Assembly: GCA_025149285.1 (NCBI GenBank)
Contig: CP102274.1
Coordinates: forward strand, 3,560,001 to 3,624,000
Length of the DNA: 64,000 nucleotides
Source of the DNA: Hungatella hathewayi
Lineage (GTDB): Bacteria; Bacillota; Clostridia; Lachnospirales; Lachnospiraceae
Direction of reading: 5' to 3'
Positions 28,103 through 36,284 of the stretch are shown one piece after another (within the stretch, counting starts at the first letter, position 1; every line of letters starts with the position of its first letter). The notes under the pieces were generated by a model. That model searched no databases. It was not told the origin of the DNA and saw only the letters and a program-made list of their open reading frames with translations. The translations under genes and the position numbers were made by a program.

Positions 28103-29293
28103 TTATTTGTACTCTACCTGTATCAGATCATCTATTATACCCATTTTCTGATTCATCTCCTCTTTAGAAGAGAACCAGAACTGGAAAAGTGCTAATTTCT
28201 GATGTTTAAAATCAGTAATTTTAAATCCATTGTCCACCCATCGGTCAAAGCGAATAATATTCTTTTTAATATCCTCTGAAAGCATGATATCCTTCATCTC
28301 GCCGTTTCTGCTTCCAAGAAGACAATAGTAACCCCAATACCCACTCTGGATACGCCCCATAGGAAATCCATGGCAATCCATGCCCGCCTCTGCCCTGATG
28401 ATCCATTTATTCCACTCAACTCCAGACGCAACAGAAGAAAGGCATGTATCCCAGTTCCCTGGTGCCCTTCTCATCACTTCGATAATATAAGGCGCTCCAT
28501 TGGAAACAATAAACTGAAGATGGAGCAGACCATCTACAAGATTTAATTCTGCCGCAATCTTTTCAATTTCTTCACATATAGTCTTATCTATATACTCTGC
28601 ATTTTTATATGAAGCCGGATAAGATCCCTTGGAGACCATAAAACGGTCGGAGTAGTTCAAGTCATCCCATGTACAGTAATGCACTACCTTCTTATCTATA
28701 AGGAATGAACTAAAGCTATGCTGAGTGCCAACAATATATGGTTCCACAACAATCCTCTTGATTTTGGAACGACTGATTGCAACTTTCACAGCTTTCGCAT
28801 ACTCCTGTGGATTATTGACAACACTTATTCCTTGTCCTCCACCCAAATCTACGGGCTTTACAATTGTTGGATAGGTCAGCTTTTCAGTATAGGCAAGGGC
28901 GCCTTCTATGTTATCGAATCCCTCCGAAACAGGAGATCTTAGTTTGAGTCTCTTAGCCAAAGCTTTAAATTCATCTTTATTATGGAGTTTTCCTATAGTT
29001 TCATATGAGTCATGGCCTTTCCAGCCAAAATAGTCTGTCAAATAAGAGGCTGGAAAAGAAGCTCCGTCACTGACACCGCAAGATACAGCAGTAATGATAT
29101 GTTCCTTACACAGCTCTACTAATCCATCAAAATCCATATAATCATGATAGATGTACTCATCAGAATACTTATGCCCAATATAATCTGACATAGTCGTTGT
29201 GGTTATTACATAAAACCCTTCTTCTCTAGCTGCAAGGATCAACGGCACATCGCTGTTGCTTGCATTCAACATTAATAACTTTTTTCTACGCAT
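28103..29293 (-). CDS. ATP-grasp ligase
   Basis: This is a 396-residue ATP-grasp enzyme. It has the preATP-grasp start KLLMLNASNSDVPLILAARE, then YPTIVKPVDLGGGQGISVV (nucleotide-binding lysine and glycine loop) and IVVEPYIVGTQHSFSSF with the metal-site segment APYIIEVMRRAPGNWD. The family joins a carboxylate to an amine or thiol with ATP. The ATG at 29293 overlaps the end of the sugar-transferase gene by 8 bp. An amide-type decoration of the glycan, or activation of an acid intermediate, is plausible. Confidence 0.88.
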   Translation of the reverse strand: MRRKKLLMLNASNSDVPLILAAREEGFYVITTTTMSDYIGHKYSDEYIYHDYMDFDGLVELCKEHIITAVSCGVSDGASFPASYLTDYFGWKGHDSYETIGKLHNKDEFKALAKRLKLRSPVSEGFDNIEGALAYTEKLTYPTIVKPVDLGGGQGISVVNNPQEYAKAVKVAISRSKIKRIVVEPYIVGTQHSFSSFLIDKKVVHYCTWDDLNYSDRFMVSKGSYPASYKNAEYIDKTICEEIEKIAAELNLVDGLLHLQFIVSNGAPYIIEVMRRAPGNWDTCLSSVASGVEWNKWIIRAEAGMDCHGFPMGRIQSGYWGYYCLLGSRNGEMKDIMLSEDIKKNIIRFDRWVDNGFKITDFKHQKLALFQFWFSSKEEMNQKMGIIDDLIQVEYK

Positions 29294-30134
29294 TACATTC
29301 CTTCTCCCTTTTCTCTTTTTCCCACATAACCAATTCTTGCTCTGTCATCCCAGACCTATAAACGTGAAAATCTCCTGGGGAGTTAACGCCTCTTTCACCG
29401 ATGTTGCTTCTCTTCAATACTTTCTCTACTGTCTTTAGTATAATCTTTACATCACCCAAGAACGTGATATGATCTACATACTGGAGATCATAGACGAAGC
29501 GTTCTTCCCATGAAAGTACATTTCTTCCATTTATCTGAGCGAGCCCGGTTAATCCACCTTTAACAGAATGACGCTTCCTCTCATTTTCGTAAAACCAAGG
29601 TCCATAGTTAGTTGGTAAAGGCCTTGGTCCCACAATGCTCATGTCACCTTTAAGTATATTAATCAGGCTCGGAAGCTCATCTATGCTTAGTTTTCTGATA
29701 ATGTTCCCAATTCTTGTTCTCCTCTTCTGGTCAGGAAGAGGCACACCATATTCATCAAAAACATTTTTCATACTTCTAAATTTCAGAAGATTAAAAGGCA
29801 CTTCATCTTTGCCCAACCTTTCCTGAACAAATATTACTGGTCTGCCAAGGCTAATCCACACTGCTACGGCAGAAACAAGAAAAACAGGTGAAAGAACAAC
29901 TAAGGCAAGCCCTGAACAAATAATATCCATAGTACGTTTTATATGCTTTTCATAATAACACTCCGTATGTGAAAACACTTGCGAAATACTTTTGCTTTCT
30001 GTATTGTTAGAGTCTAAATCAGTAATGGATTCACTGTCCTTACTGTGTTTTAACGATTTTCTCAATCTATATGACGCTACACCTACCCCAGCACTCACTG
30101 CCGCAGTTATAGCAATTTTCTTTTTTTTGTCCAC
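29286..30134 (-). CDS. Initiating sugar-phosphate transferase (PglC/WcaJ type)
   Basis: This is a 282-residue bacterial sugar transferase. A positively charged, short hydrophobic N-terminus precedes the catalytic domain, which begins KRTMDIICSGLALVVLSPVF and has QERLGKDEVPFNLLKFRSM, SIDELPSLINILKGDMSIVG PRPL and GLTGLAQINGRN. It transfers a sugar-1-phosphate from UDP-sugar to undecaprenyl phosphate and starts repeat-unit synthesis. The start is GTG at 30134 after GGGAGGAG. With the PglF- and PglE-like genes upstream, a bacillosamine- or related amino-dideoxy sugar is the probable substrate (inference). Confidence 0.92.
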   Translation of the reverse strand: MDKKKKIAITAAVSAGVGVASYRLRKSLKHSKDSESITDLDSNNTESKSISQVFSHTECYYEKHIKRTMDIICSGLALVVLSPVFLVSAVAVWISLGRPVIFVQERLGKDEVPFNLLKFRSMKNVFDEYGVPLPDQKRRTRIGNIIRKLSIDELPSLINILKGDMSIVGPRPLPTNYGPWFYENERKRHSVKGGLTGLAQINGRNVLSWEERFVYDLQYVDHITFLGDVKIILKTVEKVLKRSNIGERGVNSPGDFHVYRSGMTEQELVMWEKEKREKECNA

Positions 30135-30219
30135 GGCCTAATCTCCTCCCGAATTTATACTCCTACCAGTCTCAAAGAACTCCCAGGCTTTCTCAATCTC
30201 TTTCTTAGATATGTTTTGA

Positions 30220-30726
30220 TTATGCTGTACATAGGGATAGGAATACCCCCCCCTGATTGTCAGGATTTTCACAATGTCTCACCATGTAATCATCAAAACT
30301 GCATATTCTCTTAGCTGGAACTCCCACATAAACTCCATTAGGTTCCAAATCCTTTGACACAAGAGCACCTGCGCCTACAATCACGTTACTACCAATTTTT
30401 ACATTGGGCATAATCGTTGCGTTATATCCGATATAGACATTATCCATGACCTCAATGCAACCAACCTTTTCAGGGAACTCCCCTTTACCAAGCCTATTCA
30501 GAACTACAAAAGATGCATCATGTGTGATGAGTCGAACTCCAGCCGATACCATGACATTATTATGCAGTTTAATCAGTTCCGGATAAAGCGGAACTAATCT
30601 CGGCTGAAAATAAACGTTCTCTCCCACAGATGCAAGGATATGTTTCTCCCTCAAATATTCTCCTCTTTGCCCAGCTCCCCGTTTCAGAGTCAGACCTATT
30701 GTCTGTAATAATCGTTTCTTGTTCAT
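30220..30726 (-). CDS. Hexapeptide-repeat acyltransferase, C-terminus frameshifted at a G8 tract
   Basis: This 168-residue left-handed beta-helix acyltransferase has hexapeptide repeats such as VYIGYNATIMPNVKIGSN VIVGAGALVSKDLEPNGVYV and a conserved VGVPAKRI end. It should O- or N-acetylate a sugar of the repeat unit. The reading frame ends early after CENPDNQGG because of a G8 tract (30246-30253). With seven Gs it would continue as YSYPYVQHNQ, NISKKEIEKAWEFFE and stop at 30138, just before the next gene's GTG at 30134. The short form may still fold, since the repeats are complete. Confidence 0.87.
   Translation of the reverse strand: MNKKRLLQTIGLTLKRGAGQRGEYLREKHILASVGENVYFQPRLVPLYPELIKLHNNVMVSAGVRLITHDASFVVLNRLGKGEFPEKVGCIEVMDNVYIGYNATIMPNVKIGSNVIVGAGALVSKDLEPNGVYVGVPAKRICSFDDYMVRHCENPDNQGGVFLSLCTA
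30246..30253 (-). repeat. G8 homopolymer, candidate phase-variation tract
   Basis: Eight consecutive C on the plus strand (G on the coding strand) lie in the acyltransferase C-terminus. Loss of one base restores a conserved-looking 35-residue tail and a tight junction with the next gene. Slipped-strand mispairing at such tracts is a known phase-variation mechanism, but a sequencing error is the alternative. Confidence 0.65.
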
Positions 30727-30750
30727 ATTTATGCCCTCTACAAATGATTT

Positions 30751-30850
30751 TTATCTTGCAGCCTTCTCAAACACATTTTCCATGATCCTTATAGTATCTT
30801 TGATGAGGTCAAAACCTATTCACATCTTCAAATCTCGGATTCCCCTGAGT
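30751..30850 (-). pseudogene. Short frameshifted coding remnant
   Basis: Just downstream of the GNAT/FemAB stop, the minus strand reads GVPIKVTQGNPRFEDVNRF and, after a frame change, DLIKDTIRIMENVFEKAAR before a stop at 30751. Together they look like the last 40 residues of a lost gene whose family I cannot name. It points to past gene loss between the two flanking genes. Confidence 0.4.
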
Positions 30851-30854
30851 AACC

Positions 30855-31919
30855 TTAATGGGTACCCCTATATGCGGGGAAGAATCCACTATCAATCAGC
30901 TTCTTTTCCATCTCACTATTACCTTTGCTTCTTATATGTAATAGTTCCTGATAAGCTCCCTCATCAAAAACCTTCCTGCCTATGTAAAAATCCCTTATTC
31001 CATGTGGTGCCAAGTTCATCTTGTACTGAAATATCCCATCATCGGCACCGTAACCTCCACCAAGGACGAAGTTCCTTAATCCCTTCTCTTTCGCCCACTT
31101 AATAATTTCAAATTTCAGAAAATCATTAGCTCTCGTATAAAAGTATTCAGATTCTGTACCACCAAGATACGAGTAACAGTTCTCTGAGCCATAGATCACT
31201 AACTCTGTTGAGATGATTTTGTCCTGGAATCTTACATAGAACATTACCGAATTCTCCATGGACATCAGTTCTTCAAAAAAGGGTTTCTTAAAATAGAACT
31301 GATCCTCTGCATCACTGCGCTCCATGGTACTGTAATAGATACGCAGGAAATCATCCATGTGAGTGCCATCCTCATCTACTATGATCTCCAAGCCGTATGT
31401 GTTAGCCCTCTTGACGTTTTTCCTGACCTTCTGTTTGAAATCCATCCAGATGGTGTCAATAGGAATATCTAAGCTTCTTACTACATTGTGTGTCCGAGTC
31501 TCTGTCTCACCGCTGTAGTGCATATGGTAATTCGAGAACAATTCAAAACGGACGAACTCGCAGACGTAGGACTTATCTACGCAGTAGGCTGTATAAGAGG
31601 CGTTGAGTGCATCGTAATCCGTAATAGAACCTATGAAACCGCCATATCCATAGGGCGTGATTAGGTCAAAGTATGTGTTGTTTGGAAGAGATTCCGCCAA
31701 CTTTTGATCCATCGCCACATCTCTCTTAAAAACCACATTAATAGCACGATCAGAGCCGTTCTCGTAATACAAAAGAACCGGCTCTCCCTTACTCTCATCC
31801 TCATGCATAAATGCAGTCACGTATTCATTAAAATAAAAAACATCGTAGCCCTTAATGGACTTTACTGCTTGATCCCAGCGTTCTCTTTCCAAGACTGGTA
31901 TCTCTGTTATATGTTGCAT
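30855..31919 (-). CDS. GNAT/FemAB-like acyltransferase (BioF2-type)
   Basis: This 354-residue protein resembles FemAB/BioF2-type GNAT proteins: two GNAT-like halves, TPYGYGGFIGSI, WMDFKQKVRKNVKRANTYG and the second-domain ELVIYGSENCYSYLGGTESE, ending with FFPAYRG. Members attach aminoacyl or acyl groups to cell-wall or glycan amines. With a sugar aminotransferase immediately upstream, an N-acylated amino sugar is a plausible product. The start is at 31919 with AGGA about 12 bases upstream. Confidence 0.78.
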   Translation of the reverse strand: MQHITEIPVLERERWDQAVKSIKGYDVFYFNEYVTAFMHEDESKGEPVLLYYENGSDRAINVVFKRDVAMDQKLAESLPNNTYFDLITPYGYGGFIGSITDYDALNASYTAYCVDKSYVCEFVRFELFSNYHMHYSGETETRTHNVVRSLDIPIDTIWMDFKQKVRKNVKRANTYGLEIIVDEDGTHMDDFLRIYYSTMERSDAEDQFYFKKPFFEELMSMENSVMFYVRFQDKIISTELVIYGSENCYSYLGGTESEYFYTRANDFLKFEIIKWAKEKGLRNFVLGGGYGADDGIFQYKMNLAPHGIRDFYIGRKVFDEGAYQELLHIRSKGNSEMEKKLIDSGFFPAYRGTH

Positions 31920-32132
31920 TGCTTAAATCATTCCTAACTGATTATTTTTATAATAGTGCCACACTGTGGCTATCATTAATATTGAGTCATAATATTACGA
32001 GAAAGCTGTTAAACACACAGTCAACCGCAGGTATGCTGTCATTTCTCAGCATTTTCTTGAGCTCATGCCCAAACACCATATGTGAGAACAGCCTTGTAAT
32101 ATACATGTTTTTCTACAGCCCATGCTGCCCTA
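31920..32132 (-). other. Intergenic region with a possible gene scrap
   Basis: The 213-bp gap between the aminotransferase and the GNAT gene breaks the otherwise tight operon. The minus strand reads KAVLTYGVWA and, one base out of frame, HELKKMLRNDSIPAVDCVF before a stop. This resembles the end of a decayed gene, but I recognise no family. No terminator is evident. Confidence 0.3.
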
Positions 32133-33428
32133 TCACCCAAAACACCTCTTCACAATTTCACACACCTTATCCATATCCGCTTTACTCATCTTATTATCAC
32201 TTGGCAGACACAACCCCCTCTCAAAAATATCCGCCCCCACATCCAGCAGCAGCTCGTCCTTCCCCAAGGCAGCCCCTATTCTGCCGTCGGTATAGGCATC
32301 TGTTTTTCCCCTTCCGTTCCCATACCTCGTAACAAACGGGTTCATCCGATAAAACGGCTGCATATGCATGGGCTTCCATATTGGACGTCCTTCCGCATTG
32401 TATTTGGTCAGTGCTTCCAATATTTCTGTCGGGCAGCTTTTTCCACTTTCCCGAATATACAGCGCTTCCTGTTCTCCCCGTACCTGCCTGCTCATCGCTT
32501 CTGGTTTGATTAGCAGACAGGAAAGCCAGAAATTTGGCTCACTGTTTTCTTTGTCATATGGATTCATCTCAACAGGAAGTCCTGCTTTTTCAAAGGCTTC
32601 CTTATATCTCAAATAGATTGCTTTCTTCTGTGAAATATGTTCTTCCAGATAAGGGATCTGTCCTCTTACTACTCCTGCAATCACATTGCTCATTCGATAA
32701 TTGTACCCCAACTCTTCATGCTGGTACCACGATGCGATTTCTCTTGCCTGTGTAGACCACTTTCTCACTCTCTTTGCGGCTTCCCCATCATCTGTCAAAA
32801 ACATCCCGCCGGAGGAACCTGTAATAATTTTGTTGCCATTAAATGAGACTGCATTAAAATCGCCAAACACTCCAGTCTGTGTTCCTTTATAGACAGCCCC
32901 CAGTGATTCTGCTGCATCCTCCACAAGCATTGCACCGTGTCTTTTACAAATTTTCTTAATTTCATCAATTTTCCCGGGAGTTCCATATAAATGGGCAACC
33001 ACCACAGTCTTCACATCCGGATATAATTCAAATGCTTTCTCAAGCGCTTTCGGATCCATATTCCATGTATCATATTCCGTATCTATAAAAACTGCTTCCC
33101 CACCTTCGTATTTCACCGGATTGACAGTTGCACTAAATGTCAGATCCGAACAAAAGACCTTATCGCCCGGCTTTATCCCCGTCAATTTTATCGCCATATG
33201 AAGTGCAGCAGTTCCTGTCGCCAAAGCTACCGCATATTTGCAGCCTGTCTTATCACAAATAAGGCGCTCTGCCTCATCTATATTAGAACCAATCGTAGAC
33301 ATCCAATTTGATTCGTATGCTTCTTTTACAAACTCGATTTCCTGACCGTGCATAGTTGGTGAACTCAGCCAGACTTTATTGGTAAATGGAATAAGCTGCA
33401 TTTCCTGACCTTTTTGCTCTTTGTTCAT
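32133..33428 (-). CDS. DegT/DnrJ/EryC1-family sugar aminotransferase (PglE-like)
   Basis: This is a 431-residue PLP-dependent nucleotide-sugar aminotransferase. It has ALATGTAALHMAIKL, VEDAAESLGA (Asp171) and SFNGNK with Lys200 as the PLP lysine, followed by ITGSSGG. The sequence and its placement directly downstream of a PglF-like 4,6-dehydratase suggest it aminates UDP-4-keto-6-deoxy-HexNAc, as PglE does in bacillosamine synthesis. The start follows AAAGGAGTTG. A short insertion around PEAMSRQVRGEQEALYIRES is common in this subgroup. Confidence 0.92.
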   Translation of the reverse strand: MNKEQKGQEMQLIPFTNKVWLSSPTMHGQEIEFVKEAYESNWMSTIGSNIDEAERLICDKTGCKYAVALATGTAALHMAIKLTGIKPGDKVFCSDLTFSATVNPVKYEGGEAVFIDTEYDTWNMDPKALEKAFELYPDVKTVVVAHLYGTPGKIDEIKKICKRHGAMLVEDAAESLGAVYKGTQTGVFGDFNAVSFNGNKIITGSSGGMFLTDDGEAAKRVRKWSTQAREIASWYQHEELGYNYRMSNVIAGVVRGQIPYLEEHISQKKAIYLRYKEAFEKAGLPVEMNPYDKENSEPNFWLSCLLIKPEAMSRQVRGEQEALYIRESGKSCPTEILEALTKYNAEGRPIWKPMHMQPFYRMNPFVTRYGNGRGKTDAYTDGRIGAALGKDELLLDVGADIFERGLCLPSDNKMSKADMDKVCEIVKRCFG

Positions 33429-33442
33429 TTTTACAACTCCTT

Positions 33443-35584
33443 TTACTCTTCTTCTGTCGTTACTGCCGCCTCTCCGGCTCCCTGTCCACTTTTTCTTAAA
33501 AACTCTTTTCCCGTAGGCTTATCCCCCACCGGCTGGAATGTCGTAACAATTGTTTTAACCATCTCTACAATATGGTCACTGTTCTCATAACTTGCCCTTG
33601 CAAGCTCCTCCAGCAGCATTAAAAACTCCTCTGTATCAAATTCAACCGGTTTCCCTATATGAATCAGCTCATTGTCCGTCTTAAGCATCCCCTCTTCTGC
33701 CATCAGCTTCTCTTCAAATAATTTTTCCCCAGGCCTTAACCCCGTATAAGCCATCTGAATATCAATTCCCGGCTCATACCCTGACAGCTTGATCAGATTC
33801 CGAGCCAAAGTATCGATCTTAACCGGATCCCCCATATCCAGAACAAAGATTTCTCCGCCCCTCGCATAAGTACCTGCCTGCATTACAAGACTTACCGCTT
33901 CCGGTATCGTCATAAAATAACGAACTATGTCCGGATGTGTAACCGTAACCGGACCACCTGCTTCGATCTGCTTCTTGAACAGCGGAATAACAGAACCGTT
34001 GCTTCCAAGTACATTCCCAAATCGAACCGCCACGAATTGAGTTCTCGCTCTGCTTCCTTGTCCAATGGTGTCCATGTTTTTTTCTTCCCTTACACTCTCA
34101 ACAGCCATATGATCTACCGGATCAGGCACCACCTGCCAATCAATTGTTTTATTTGCATGCGCATACAAAAACGGCAATATATCCATCCTTCCCTCTTTGC
34201 TGACCGCATCCATACTCTGAATCACCATCTCACAGAGCCGCTTGCTCGCCCCCATAATACTGGTTGGATTAACAGCCTTATCCGTACTGATCAGCACAAA
34301 CTTTTGTGCTCCATTCCTCAATGCTGCATAAGCCGTCTTATATGTACCCACTACATTATTCTTAATCGCCTCATTGGGACTGGTTTCCATCAGCGGAACA
34401 TGCTTATGTGCCGCTGCATGGTACACGATATCCGGTTTATACTTCTCAAATACCATATTGATTCTTCTACTGTCACGCACTGAACCAATTAAAACTACCA
34501 GATTCAGCTTATCCTTATACTTTCTTTTTAATTCCTGTTCGATATCATAGGCATTGTTTTCATAGACATCAAAAATGATCAGCTGTTTCGGCTCATGGCC
34601 CGCAATCTGACGGCATAGTTCACTGCCGATCGAACCGCCTCCTCCTGTGACGAGTATCGTTTTTCCCCAAATATATTGGAATATCTCCTCCATATTTACT
34701 TTAATCGGCTCTCTTCCCAACAGGTCTTCTACCGCCACTGCCTTCATTCTGCTCAGCGACACCTCGCCGTTGGCAAGCTGGTAGATCCCCGGCAGACTCT
34801 TCAGTTCGCAATGGGTCTCTTTACAGATATTTAAAATGTCCCTCTTATCTTTTGGAGATGCGGTTGGAATCGCCAGTAAAATCTGGTCAATTCTATACTT
34901 ATCCACTGCTTTCATGATCGAGTCGCGCCCGCCAACCACAGGCACTCCTTCCATAAACCGTCCCCATTTATTAGGATTATCATCGATTACACAGCACGGC
35001 TTCGACATAACCTCCGTTGAGCTTTTCAATTCTTTTAATATCACCTGTCCCGCAGCACCGGCGCCAATTACCATTACGTTGTGGACAGCGCTCACATTCC
35101 GTTCTCTTCTGGTCCGCTCCAGCGTCACATAGCGATACGCAAACCGTACCGCAGTTACCAGCGCAAGCTGCATGGCTGAGCCGATCACGTAATAGGAGAT
35201 CGGCATACGTTTGAGTAACACAGTAATAAACACAGTATGAAATACTGTGGTAATCACACTCGACGCAAATATTCGATTTAATTCACTAAAGCTGGCAAAT
35301 CTCCATAGACTTTTGTACAGATGCAGCGCATAGAACACAATTAATGCAAATACCGTATAAAGCGGTACAAATTTCAAGTATGAATCGAGATATACCTGTG
35401 GGATTTTTGAGAAACGCAAATCAAACCGCAGCCACAAACCAAAAAAGTAGGAAAAATTCACTGCGATAATGTCATATATAATAAGATAGAAAGCGATCAC
35501 TTTCCAATGTTCGATATGTCTTTTTTTTAAATTATTTCCTTTTGAAGGTTTTGATACTTTATTACTTTCCTTTAAATAACTCAT
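33443..35584 (-). CDS. PglF/CapD-like membrane nucleotide-sugar 4,6-dehydratase
   Basis: This protein of about 713 residues has four N-terminal transmembrane helices (about 30-155), a CoA-binding-like Rossmann domain (VMVIGAGAAGQVILKEL) and a C-terminal extended SDR domain starting TGGGGSIGSELCRQI. The catalytic STDK and SIMGASK segments have Met in place of the usual Tyr, as in PglF-type UDP-GlcNAc 4,6-dehydratases. An extra segment of about 55 residues (about 460-516 of the long frame) interrupts the SDR core before TQFVAVRFGNVLGSNG. ATG at 35584 is preferred over GTG at 35596. It is the first enzyme gene of the locus. Confidence 0.9.
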   Translation of the reverse strand: MSYLKESNKVSKPSKGNNLKKRHIEHWKVIAFYLIIYDIIAVNFSYFFGLWLRFDLRFSKIPQVYLDSYLKFVPLYTVFALIVFYALHLYKSLWRFASFSELNRIFASSVITTVFHTVFITVLLKRMPISYYVIGSAMQLALVTAVRFAYRYVTLERTRRERNVSAVHNVMVIGAGAAGQVILKELKSSTEVMSKPCCVIDDNPNKWGRFMEGVPVVGGRDSIMKAVDKYRIDQILLAIPTASPKDKRDILNICKETHCELKSLPGIYQLANGEVSLSRMKAVAVEDLLGREPIKVNMEEIFQYIWGKTILVTGGGGSIGSELCRQIAGHEPKQLIIFDVYENNAYDIEQELKRKYKDKLNLVVLIGSVRDSRRINMVFEKYKPDIVYHAAAHKHVPLMETSPNEAIKNNVVGTYKTAYAALRNGAQKFVLISTDKAVNPTSIMGASKRLCEMVIQSMDAVSKEGRMDILPFLYAHANKTIDWQVVPDPVDHMAVESVREEKNMDTIGQGSRARTQFVAVRFGNVLGSNGSVIPLFKKQIEAGGPVTVTHPDIVRYFMTIPEAVSLVMQAGTYARGGEIFVLDMGDPVKIDTLARNLIKLSGYEPGIDIQMAYTGLRPGEKLFEEKLMAEEGMLKTDNELIHIGKPVEFDTEEFLMLLEELARASYENSDHIVEMVKTIVTTFQPVGDKPTGKEFLRKSGQGAGEAAVTTEEE

Positions 35585-35705
35585 ATTTACTCTCACCGTA
35601 CTTTATACTCCGTTCTCCCATAACCCCCAAAAAGCTTGAGGTTATCTGTCTTTCGTATCGATCGCTTGATCGGTCTGTATCTATCCGTGCTATCGCTAAT
35701 CTGCA

Positions 35706-36044
35706 TCACTTCGATACAGATTCCAAGTAAACCTTCAGCAGGTTTACTGCCCCCTCACGAATGCCTCCATTACAGTGGGATAATATATTTACAATCTGCT
35801 TCTGCTCCCCTAACCTGCCGTCATCAGACGAATCTCCGTAGATCAGATAATCCAGAGACAATCCCATTTCCTCAGACAGAAGAATCAAGGTCTCAACAGA
35901 CATTCCACATCGGCCATTTTCAATGTCACGATAATACCGTCCATTCTTTCCGATTCTTCTCCCCATTTCCTCCCCTGTCAGTCCCATTTCACGTCGACGG
36001 CAGCCCAGTCGTTTTCCCACTTCCTGCCTGTTATAGGTAACCAT
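35706..36044 (-). CDS. XRE-family regulator heading the polysaccharide operon
   Basis: This 112-residue protein has an N-terminal Cro/CI helix-turn-helix (VGKRLGCRRREMGLTGEEMG, RRIGKNGRYYRDIENGRCGM) and a short C-terminal helical tail. It is the first gene downstream of the region bracketed by the 24-bp inverted repeats and is followed after 110-120 bp by the PglF-like gene, so it could regulate the locus or itself. The start at 36044 has GGCGGGATGAA upstream. The 35597-35705 gap has no clear terminator. Confidence 0.85.
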   Translation of the reverse strand: MVTYNRQEVGKRLGCRRREMGLTGEEMGRRIGKNGRYYRDIENGRCGMSVETLILLSEEMGLSLDYLIYGDSSDDGRLGEQKQIVNILSHCNGGIREGAVNLLKVYLESVSK

Positions 36045-36065
36045 TTCATCCCGCCTTTCGATGAG

Positions 36066-36089
36066 ACAACATAATAAATATTATGTTGT
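36066..36089 (+). repeat. 24-bp inverted repeat, left copy (candidate recombination site)
   Basis: The repeat is itself palindromic: arms ACAACATAATA and TATTATGTTGT with AA in the middle. It can be read as 9-bp arms around a 6-bp asymmetric centre, TAAATA, the layout of many tyrosine-recombinase core sites. It lies 22 bp upstream of the XRE start codon. Confidence 0.7.
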
Positions 36090-36252
36090 TTATAGGGCGA
36101 AATGTCGCCTGCCGCCTGCATTTGGGTCATGGTTTTTTATAAAAACAATCATATATTTTAGGAAATTTTGGATTTTAAGAGTTGTAAAAAGTCGAAATGC
36201 GTGATAGTATAATATACAGTTTTGGTTTAAAACATACATTAAAATTGTATTT
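36090..36252. promoter_or_regulatory. Candidate invertible promoter segment
   Basis: This 163-bp AT-rich segment is the whole upstream region of the leftward polysaccharide locus and is bracketed by identical inverted 24-bp repeats. It carries TATAAT at 36208-36213 on the plus strand, without a strong -35, and TATACT at 36206-36211 on the minus strand. Which way transcription points in this assembly cannot be decided by eye. The plus-strand box is the better match and faces away from the locus, so this copy could be the OFF state. Confidence 0.6.
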
Positions 36253-36276
36253 ACAACATAATATTTATTATGTTGT
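36253..36276 (-). repeat. 24-bp inverted repeat, right copy (candidate recombination site)
   Basis: This is the exact reverse complement of 36066-36089, including the centre (TATTTA here, TAAATA on the left). It starts nine bases past the recombinase stop codon. The two copies are in inverted orientation, so site-specific recombination between them would invert the intervening DNA. Confidence 0.7.
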
Positions 36277-36284
36277 TCCCCCCT

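Noticed and set aside
36278..36283. C6 run next to the right inverted repeat as a second phase-variation tract
   Set aside because: It lies outside coding sequence, past the recombinase stop.
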